Shown: piece after piece, positions 56,931 to 64,000 of the stretch | Numbering within the stretch: position 1 is the first letter of the stretch | How the letters are laid out: each line of letters begins with the position of its first letter | Notes under the pieces: model-generated | Database searches by the model: none | What the model was told of the DNA's origin: nothing | The model's input: the letters and a program-made list of their open reading frames with translations, nothing else | Assembly (NCBI GenBank): GCA_947561395.2 | Contig: OX387185.1 | Location: forward strand, 19,432,366-19,496,365 | Direction: 5' to 3' | DNA: 64,000 nt | DNA from: Buxus sempervirens | Taxonomy: Eukaryota; Streptophyta; Magnoliopsida; Buxales; Buxaceae | Translations under genes and position numbers: made by a program

Positions 56931-57769
56931 TCAGTAAACCATGAATTGTCCAACTCAAGGTGTTTTTCATTATGGAATTATTTTTAATCAAATCCAACCC
57001 ATGTAAAAGTAAGATTTAGGTATTTAGAAAGTTTTTGCACAGGAAGTAGATTAAAATTCAATAAAATGAAGAGTTTGTGCACATTTTCCTAAATTAGATT
57101 CTTGAGACACTTTTAGTCCCAAGTCCTCATAGAACAAGGTTTTGTTGATTCCATCACTTGTAACACTTCTTTAAGATTATTCTTAAGGTGTCTATGAAGG
57201 CCAAATGTGTAGTTAGATCAATGGAAATATTATTCATTATTTCTAGAGCTTAACTAAAGATTAATTATGTTCTGAAATTGTTTAAAACTTAGAAACTCTA
57301 TAGCAACTTCAAGTAGGTGAACTATAAAACTTTAGTAATAAATACTAAGGAAAGAACTTAGAAAACTTTATCTGAACTAATAGAAATAATTGAACAGAAC
57401 CTTTACTGATTTAAAGTACTTTTGTGATCCATATCTTACTGCTGAAATTCAGATCGTGATATTGTTTAAACTGAGTTTTATCGAAGGTTAGTATGCTGGA
57501 CAGAATTTATAAAAGTGGTTTTCTTGAGCTATTTGCTTAAAAAGATTTGTTTGCATATTGATCCTTGGTTTGAAAATACATTTGGGTTTCTATAAGATAT
57601 TGTTATGTTCCTGAGTGACCCATGATAAAGATGGTTTGTTTCGACCAAAGGTTGATTTATTTGTTGAATTTATTTTGTTTTGGTCTAGCTTGTACTAGAT
57701 CCAAAGTCTAAGCTTAGTAATGTGATGTGTTGACTTTATTGCTGTAATTACATGGTCATGAGTATTGCC

Positions 57770-58150
57770 ATGACCAGGGTAGAGCAGCCCGTGATCCTTG
57801 GTAGGCCAAGTTGTCAATGCCGAAACCCGAAGTAGGCCGGCATTGGATGACAAAGTCCTTGGGTAGGCAATCATTTCAAAGTACCAAGCCTGTGTTGGCC
57901 GAACTGTGTACCAGGAGGCTTGGATGTCGCTCTGGCATGCGAATTACCCAATATAAGTGAACTACATGGCATTGGCCTCTATGGTTTGTTTTATCGGTAT
58001 TTGTATCTCCACCCTGTTGTAGAGCAACACCAACACTTCGAGTAGTCCAGTGCTGTCAATGTCGATACCCGGAGTAGGCCGACATTGGATGACAATACCT
58101 GGAGTAGGACGTCATTTCAGTATCTAATCCTGGGTAGGCGGATATATACA
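57770..58150 (+). repeat. GTAGGCC repeats (LTR D2)
   Basis: GAAACCCGAAGTAGGCCGGCATTGGATGACA-type units, two clusters; related to the AACCCTGAGTAGGCC block of family A, in the same slot. Confidence 0.75.
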
Positions 58151-58479
58151 CGGATGTGTGGACTTGAGCATGATGTGATTTTTATCGATATTGGAGATTG
58201 ACTTGACTTGAGATATATCTATTGGATTGCTATGAAAACTCAGTTTCATCGAGACGAAGTTTACGATTACATTGAATTTTGTGATTATTCAGGTTAGTTG
58301 ACAGCGATACTATAGATTTGAATTACATGCTGGTCTTCATTAGCTATATCATTTTTATCTGATGATTTATTGTGAGCTTGGTTGGATTAATCGTGTTATT
58401 GCCATCGTTACCTACGTATTATTCAATCCATGTTTTATAACTATGAAAAATGTATTTGTGCATACATATGCTGCTTACT

Positions 58480-58570
58480 GGGATATTCGTATCTCATTCC
58501 GTATTGTTTTGTTTTGTTTTCAGCTGCTCCTGGAGATGACGATATCATGGGTAATTGCTCAGTTATGTGA
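58480..58570 (+). other. LTR splice-acceptor module D2
   Basis: CTTACTG, hairpin GGGATA-TTCG-TATCTC (58480-58495, one G-T pair), (TTTTG)n, CAG at 58521-58523, then CT plus 14 open codons to TGA (58568-58570): APGDDDIMGNCSVM. Same phase, acidic, no aromatic tail. Confidence 0.55.
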
Positions 58571-58823
58571 GTGTAGAGTTGGATTATTGTATTTCTTATT
58601 TTAGTTTGGGTTGTAGTTCACTCTGATTATATAGTTATTGATTCATTCATGTTTTTCCTTCACTCTAATATTGCAATCCTGTGTTATATATTAACCTCCG
58701 GAGATGAGTTATGATTTCTCTATGTAACTCGGATCTGGGGTGTTACAATCAGAGCCTACCCCGACCGGAAGTGTGGGGGTTTGGCCCAACGCGAGGACGC
58801 GTTGTTCCATGGAGAGTGGAGTG

Positions 58824-59155
58824 TGTGACATCCTGGCTGTCTGAGTGGGTGAGTGAATGGGTAATCTCACTGGGCGAGCTACCAGGCGAGGATGAGCATA
58901 TGGTTGGGATCCCACAACGGTCGGGGATGCAATAAGTAGTATTGTGATCCCTTACAAAGCAAGAGGCTTTTTAAGGTATAGCATGGGACTAAATCCCCTG
59001 GGAACCCTAAAGTTAAGCGTGCTCGGGTGAGAGCGGTGTTAGGATGGGTGACCACTGGGAAGTTTTCTCGTGTAATTACTTGAGAACAAATCCGTGAGGG
59101 CCCAATGGGCCCAAAGCGGACAATATCTTGCTAGGTATGGATCTGGGACATTACA
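58824..59155 (+). mobile_element. Cassandra-like LTR with 5S-derived core, sense copy
   Basis: TGTGACATCCTGGCTGTCTG to GGATCTGGGACATTACA. Preceded by a purine tract (GGAGAGTGGAG, 58811-58821). Together with 55372-55692 it encloses the primer site and a short interior (58753-58823), but the two LTRs are inverted rather than direct. Confidence 0.75.
58979..59082 (+). ncRNA. 5S rRNA-derived segment, plus strand
   Basis: AAAGTTAAGCGTGCTCGGGT, GAGAGCGGTGTTAGGATGGG and TGACCACTGGGAAGTTTTCT match the 3' two-thirds of plant 5S rRNA, with A box, intermediate element and C box recognisable. Cassandra TRIMs are known to carry such cores in their LTRs. Confidence 0.78.
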
Positions 59156-60120
59156 AACAAACCCACAACTACGGAATAAACAAACCAGGCAATTGCCTTG
59201 TCACAACTGTTACCCAAAAACCCACACAAGTGGAACCAAGTAATATGTCCAAACTCCAGGTTTCAATGGGCAACTATGTCCCGAATGTGTATCGAATCAT
59301 TCGATGCACAAAATACTTTCAAATAACTCAAATACTGGTGTAGGAACTCTTAAAATCAAGTTTTGTTCAAAAGGGAATTGTTTGGAACAATGGGACTAAG
59401 TTAAAAAGCCTCTTTAGCAAAACGTGCCCAAAATCTTTATAAAATTTTATTTTAATAATCCACTAGTGCAAACTATCTCTAAACACTCTAATCTTGATAG
59501 TAAATTGGTTGAAATTGAATAAAAACAAGTTCGTGGTGAAAAACTAGGCTAGATGGAGAAATCTGAAAATTCTGACAAGGGGCGCTCGAGCCGCGTCGGG
59601 CGCTCGAATGAGCGACATGAAATCTAGGTGAATTCAGGGTTGGTCAATCGAGAAGTCGCTCGAGTGACGCTTCGGGCGTTTGCCTTCTAGGTTTTGATCA
59701 TTTTCAAGTTTTCTGGAAATTAAAAAGCGCAGGCGAAGTGCCCTCAATACCACTCGAGCAGCTATCAAGCGCTCGCGGACACAATCTCGAGACCCATATG
59801 GGCGCTCAAGTGGCGGTTCGAGCGGCCTGTCACAAAACACAATTTTGAATTTTTCCGAAAAGTTGTGTAAATCATTCAAAAATCGAAAACTTGAATTCTA
59901 CAACATCAAATCCATACTAAACCATTCAAGAATACTTCCTAAACATGTTGAAACAATTAATACATAATATAAAACGCAAACGGATCATCAAACATGTGAA
60001 TAAACACGATCATCGAATAAATACGAAATTCTGTTTATACGATTTAAAAGGGACTACTTACCTCTCTTTTGAGATCAAAATCCTTCTCCTATCAATCAAA
60101 AATCACTTTCTAATGAACCC
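59156..60120 (-). mobile_element. Gyp2 5' LTR remains (family D', minus)
   Basis: Collinear with 38500-39330 of the 3' LTR: TTGTCACAACTG, ATGTCCAAACTCCAGGTTTC, GCTCGAG block (59575-59830), donor GAGAG|GTAAGTAGTCCC (GT at 60061-60060). It lacks its start, where a plus-strand D' copy begins, and its end, where the Cassandra-like LTR begins. Confidence 0.75.
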
Positions 60121-61812
60121 TATAAAATCCCAGATTATAGTAATACATAAAATAGACTAATTGGTTAAATAACATGCATGAGATGAAATTTTGGTTCAAC
60201 CCGGAGGAGTTCAAAGTGAACCGGAGGAAAGTGGGGAACCTATATAAGGTGAGTTCATGATTTTAGACTAAGTGTAATTTTTAATATAAATAATTGTAGT
60301 GTGCTGTGATATATATTAGTAAGAATTAATTGAGAAATAAATTAAAGGATGAACAATAGGGGAGTTGGTCGAACCCAAAGGGAGTGGGTTGACCCAAAGG
60401 TTTATTTGGTTTGAAGCTTCATGGTTTAATTTGGGTTGGCATAGTAAAGGGGGTATTATAGTAAAACACTTCAAATAATTAAATAACCTAAGTACATGCA
60501 AAATATTCACATTGAGATCAAAACACAAAATAGAAGCAGCCGCACGCCCACTTCTCTTGTTTCCTCTTATTTTTCTCTTAGCTTCTTGTGATCAAACATA
60601 ATCCAAAAACAACCTGTTGGAGCCATCTTAGAGAAGGAAGAAGGAGATTTTCGTGCATAGAAACTCAGGTAAGAGATAAGATAGAAATCAGCTCTAGTTT
60701 GAGAAGTTAAACTTGTTGTTGGGTTTCTAAAAGAGTGATTTTTTAACCAGACGAGATCAAGGCCTTCTGAGATCTGTTGGAGCGTATTTTTGGTGATATC
60801 TTAGAGCTTTTAGAGAAAGTTTTAGTTCCTAAAACCAGGTAAGTAGTCCCTTCCAACTTGCATAAAAATATTATCATTTTCCTTCGATATCCATGTTTAT
60901 ACGGAAGTTTGATGAGTTGTTTGAATGATTTATGAAGATTTAATTGTTCGAAATTGTTCTAGTATGTTTTAAAGTGTTTTAGAATGATTTAGAATGGATT
61001 TGATGCATTGGATATTGAGTTGTGGAATTTTTATTGAATTTCATAAACTTGCGGATTTTCTTCGTATCGGGTCGCCTGAGCAGTCGCTCGAGTGCCCTTT
61101 GTATGGTATTGAAACCCGAGAGCAATTTTTCTAGATTGAACTGTCACCTAAATAGTTGCTCGAGCGATCCATCGAGCGACCAACCCTGAAATGACCTATT
61201 GTGTAAGGCCGCTCGAGGGCCCTGTCTGTCAAATTTTTGGAAACTTGCCTTTCAACCTAGTTTTTCACTACATAAGTGTTTTTATCCAATTCTAACCTAT
61301 GTACCATCAAGATTGAGGTATTGGGGATTGTTTGCACTGACGGATGTTTAAAATTCAATTTTATAAAGATTTTGGGTAGATGTTTCTAAAGAAGCACTTT
61401 TACTTGATTCTGTCAGTCCAAAGGATTTTACTTTTAACCAAAGTTGGTTTTGTGAGTTCATATACCTGTATTTGGGTGATATGAAGGTATTTTGTGTATC
61501 GATGGAGTCGATACACATCCATGACATATTCGCCCGTTGAACCTGGAGTTTGGACATATGACTTGGTGCATTTTGTTTTGGTTTTTGGGTCATTGTTGTG
61601 ACAAGTCTGGTGCCTGATTTATCATTTCCGCAGGGCGGATTTGGTTATGCAGATAAGGTTCTATATTGGTAGGTGTTATTGAGAAGTATGTCCATTCCCG
61701 GGGTTGTTTTCTTACTGTTGAGTGGGCTTAGCATCTATATGGATCCATAGAATAGCTAGTAAGTGAAATGTTTATTAGAGGGGTTTGAATTCTATGTCTG
61801 AGGCATTCCATC
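60121..61812 (+). mobile_element. D' family LTR, plus-strand copy (interrupted by E)
   Basis: TATAAAATCCCAGATTATAG corresponds to the D' start TGTAAAATCCC with G-to-A at base 2. TATA 60238-60246, donor AACCAG|GTAAGTAGTCCC (exon end 60838), CGCTCGAGCG block (61060-61225). It breaks off at GAGGCATTCCATC where LTR E begins; the acceptor part would lie beyond the window. Confidence 0.82.
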
Positions 61813-64000
61813 TGTAAAACCCCGAATTTTCCTTAAATAATAATATGAATTAATAAATAATATTAGTGAGAGTTATAATTGATGGAAATAATTTATTATT
61901 GTAGGGGATGATCTAATTAGTGGAGATCCAGAATTAGACGCAGATCTGACCGTCCGATCATGAGATATCGAGGTATGTATTCTGATTAGGCATGTGTATG
62001 GAATTTGGTGTATGTGAGATACGTGGGATCGGAGAGTATAAGTATTAGTTTAATAAGCTAAATCATATACGCTCGTATTTCGTTTGTTTTCGACAGCCGC
62101 AAGCGACAAACTCGACTAAAGGAGAAGAAGAAGAGGAGGAGGAGGAAAGGTCTGGTTTTGAGTTCTTCATCGTCCAGAGTGTTGCTGGGTGATAGAGAAT
62201 CGTTGTTGAGAGAAGAGAGGAAGAGGAACGTTCATTCAAGAGGTAGGTGACACCGTTTACCTTCGTTTTTGTATTTACATGTGTTTAATTGACAAAATCA
62301 TGTTTTTATGATATATAATGATGTATATATGTTGATAATCATGTTATATATATGTTAGAATGAGTTTAGACGAGAAAAATCATGATTTGGAACTGATTCT
62401 AATCGTTTTCGAACGACCGCCAACCTCGACTGTGCTTGGCGATCGTCGGCGATCTTAGGCGTTCGTTATAAATTTCAGACCGCCGTAGACCGCTTTGAAG
62501 ACGTATCGTCGGCGTTCGATTTTGAACTACCGCCGACCACAGACCGCCGGGGTGATCCTGAGCGATCCTAGGCACTCTGTTCAGATTTTGCAGATTTTCA
62601 TAATTTCACACCCTGATTCAATTCGAAACTATTTTTAGACAATTTTAATGATTAAATAAGATGTTTTAAGACCAAAAAAAACTATCTAATTCCTTGTTTT
62701 AGAGAAAAATAAATTAGGGAGGTATTTAGGACATTAGTTGCCAAACTTTGAAAGAAATGGAGAAACCTAGTTTTTGGAAAACCTAACTTGTATTTAATCA
62801 CTAGAACATCTTCTAAATGACACTATAAACCAGAAAACTATATATAGAGAATTTAGAACTCAGATGACCGAATATTGAAGTAATTGACAGATTTAACCTT
62901 TATATGCCGCTAGGCACCAACCCTTATAGAAATATTATATTTTAGGGAATTTTGAAGTCTAGTGGGCATAGCTGGTTATGGATCCATAGTTGTAGCTAGA
63001 TAGCTGAGGGATATGTCATTTGGGTTGAGTTACTCCTATATGCGACGCGCTTCCTTTGCAAGTTAGTTTGTCTGGGAAGGTCCTATGTCTGGAGGGACAC
63101 CCCGGTGAGCCGCTGGTGATTCGCTGTACATGTGGATAAGCGACCATCTCCATGTATTAATTTTGGTGCTACATGTTGGTGGTACATGCTAACTTTGATG
63201 GGTACGTGTGCAATAAGTCAGTGACTACGGCTCTTGTCTAAGCTGCGCTGCATGGGACTTGAGTATCATTAGTAGCATTGCTCCTAAGTCGCACGGTGGT
63301 ATAGCAATTGGTTGCGAATCATCTCAAAAGGTTTATCTATCTTTGTGAGTCCTACAATGACACTGAAATCACAACACTTGATATTATTATTGAATACATG
63401 CTGGAGGCATGTGATTGGGATATTGATCGGATGTTACTGCTTAGTGCATCCTAGCAAAGTGTGAATCATGTTATTGATCTTGATATTGGATTCTTATATT
63501 AAATTTGCTGACATTCATTTCTAGAACTGTTTATCAAACTGTTTTGTATACATGAATGATATGAATGATTATACGAGCCTGATTAGTCGATATTGCTTAA
63601 TCGTGCATGAACTGTTACTTTATTTATATGAACTGTTACGAGCCTAATTGGGATATTCGTATCTCACCCTACTTTTATTTCATTTTCAGCTGATACGCGA
63701 GAGGGGGATCTTAGTGATTTCCAGGGAGAGATAGCTGAGTATACACCGGAGGATTACTATTATCCGGATCTTGTTTGAGGTGGATGAATGACATAGACTT
63801 AGCACTTTTGATTAGATTATTATTATTCATTTGGATTTGATGTATTAGAGAGATGAAAGAGAGATAGTAACCAGTTTATTTTACCAGACTTTGATATTAA
63901 TGATTGATGATCAAACTATATGTTATTTGAGGATTTTAAACTACATTTCCGCACATACTTGTTTCCGCAACTCTGATAGTATAATAAGTTGAATGGATTT
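61813..64000 (+). mobile_element. LTR, family E (runs off the window)
   Basis: TGTAAAACCCCGAATTTTCC start inside the D' LTR; presumptive left TSD ccatc (61808-61812). Purine-rich leader (GAAGAAGAAGAGGAGG, 62121), donor AG|GTAGGTGA (GT at 62243), GGCGATCGTCGG/CCGCCGACC block (62405-62580), weak repeats (63060-63150), hairpin-acceptor module, CAACTCTGATAG (63969). The missing end should resemble 1400-1434. Confidence 0.82.
63650..63778 (+). other. LTR splice-acceptor module E1
   Basis: Hairpin GGGATA-TTCG-TATCTC (63650-63665), T-rich tract, CAG at 63687-63689, then CT plus 28 open codons to TGA (63776-63778), DTREGDLSDFQGEI start, PEDYYYPDLV end. Confidence 0.63.

Larger units (their letters stand above)
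55707..58747 (+). mobile_element. Solo LTR, family D, copy D2
   Basis: TGTAAAATCCCAAATTTTTA to GGATCTGGGGTGTTACA, 3041 bp, perfect TSD atcag (55702-55706, 58748-58752), inserted in the primer-site region of the Cassandra-like element. TATA (56007-56016), AGAGAGAAG leader, donor-like ACT|GTAAGTAGCACC (GT at 56432), CGCTCGAGCG block (56735-56930), GTAGGCC repeats (57770-58150), hairpin (58480-58495), acceptor (58523), CACTCTGATT (58619). Confidence 0.92.
37928..60120 (-). mobile_element. Chromodomain-type Ty3-gypsy retrotransposon Gyp2 with nested insertions
   Basis: 3' LTR 37928-39852, purine tract AGGAAGGGAGAA (39853-39864), pol, gag, degenerate primer site GCTAAGATATCA (about 55356-55367, cf. 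GCTCTGATACCA), and 5' LTR remains at 59156-60120. T3, T2 and a Cassandra-like element lie inside. IN is followed by a chromodomain-like tail, pointing to the chromovirus (Tekay-like) branch. Many nonsense codons. Confidence 0.82.

Noticed and set aside
58979-59082. A functional 5S rRNA gene
   Set aside because: The 5' third does not match, there are many substitutions, it lies inside an LTR bounded by TGTGAC...ATTACA, and an inverted copy sits at 55454-55545.
60121-64000. An ordinary host gene promoter with TATA and purine-rich leader
   Set aside because: The same TATA, leader and donor contexts occur in the D' LTR copy at 37928-39852, so this is LTR sequence.

Overview
The window is from a plant nuclear genome, most likely an angiosperm. 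It contains Ty1-copia and chromodomain-bearing Ty3-gypsy retrotransposons, tRNA-Met type primer sites (TGGTATCAGAGC), Tat/Ogre-type gag, TRIMs, a Cassandra-like 5S-bearing element and a DUF4283-like zinc-knuckle fragment. I see no intact host gene, tRNA gene or CRISPR array. Nearly all 64 kb is nested retroelements, mostly solo LTRs. Ten insertions were delimited from matching 5-bp target-site duplications (TSDs).

Layout. 1-1434: Ty3-gypsy integrase relic fused to an LTR tail (family E). 1435-15876: decayed minus-strand copia (Cop1), split by LTR F (5351-11912, holding LTR B and a TRIM) and by LTR-like element G (11972-15268). 16327-21296: minus-strand Tat/Ogre relic (H). 21297-37094: DUF4283-like relic, split by LTR T1 (21500-28859, holding LTR D1) and by complete copia Cop2 (29627-36483, holding LTR A1). 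37095-37927: LTR C. 37928-60120: minus-strand chromodomain gypsy Gyp2, split by T3 (42832-46542), T2 (48072-55149, holding A2) and a Cassandra-like element (55372-59155, holding D2). 60121-64000: plus-strand D' LTR interrupted by LTR E, which runs off the window.

Main discovery. At least eight gypsy LTR families (A, B, C, D, D', E, F, T) that look unalike over most of their length share one collinear plan: TGTAA start; TATA-like box; purine-rich leader; 5' splice-site-like AG|GTAAGTAGC; a palindrome-rich block; a family-specific minisatellite; then a short module of CATGCATG, a small hairpin (GAGATA-TTCG-TATCTC or base-paired variants), a T-rich tract ending TTTTCAG, and a mini-exon-like frame; then usually CACTCTGATA and a GGGGCGTTACA-type end. 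The hairpin stem shows compensatory changes between families. The reading frame after TTTTCAG has the same phase in every copy although its length varies, and in several families it ends in an acidic/aromatic tail such as EEDYYYLP-stop. I infer an LTR-internal intron, in which unspliced genomic RNA keeps the structured block and spliced RNA loses it. I do not recall a description of this module; RNA data and alignments would decide.

All protein-coding remnants are transposon genes carrying stops, frameshifts or insertions. Coordinates of elements with TSDs are good to a few bases; boundaries of degenerate pieces are approximate.
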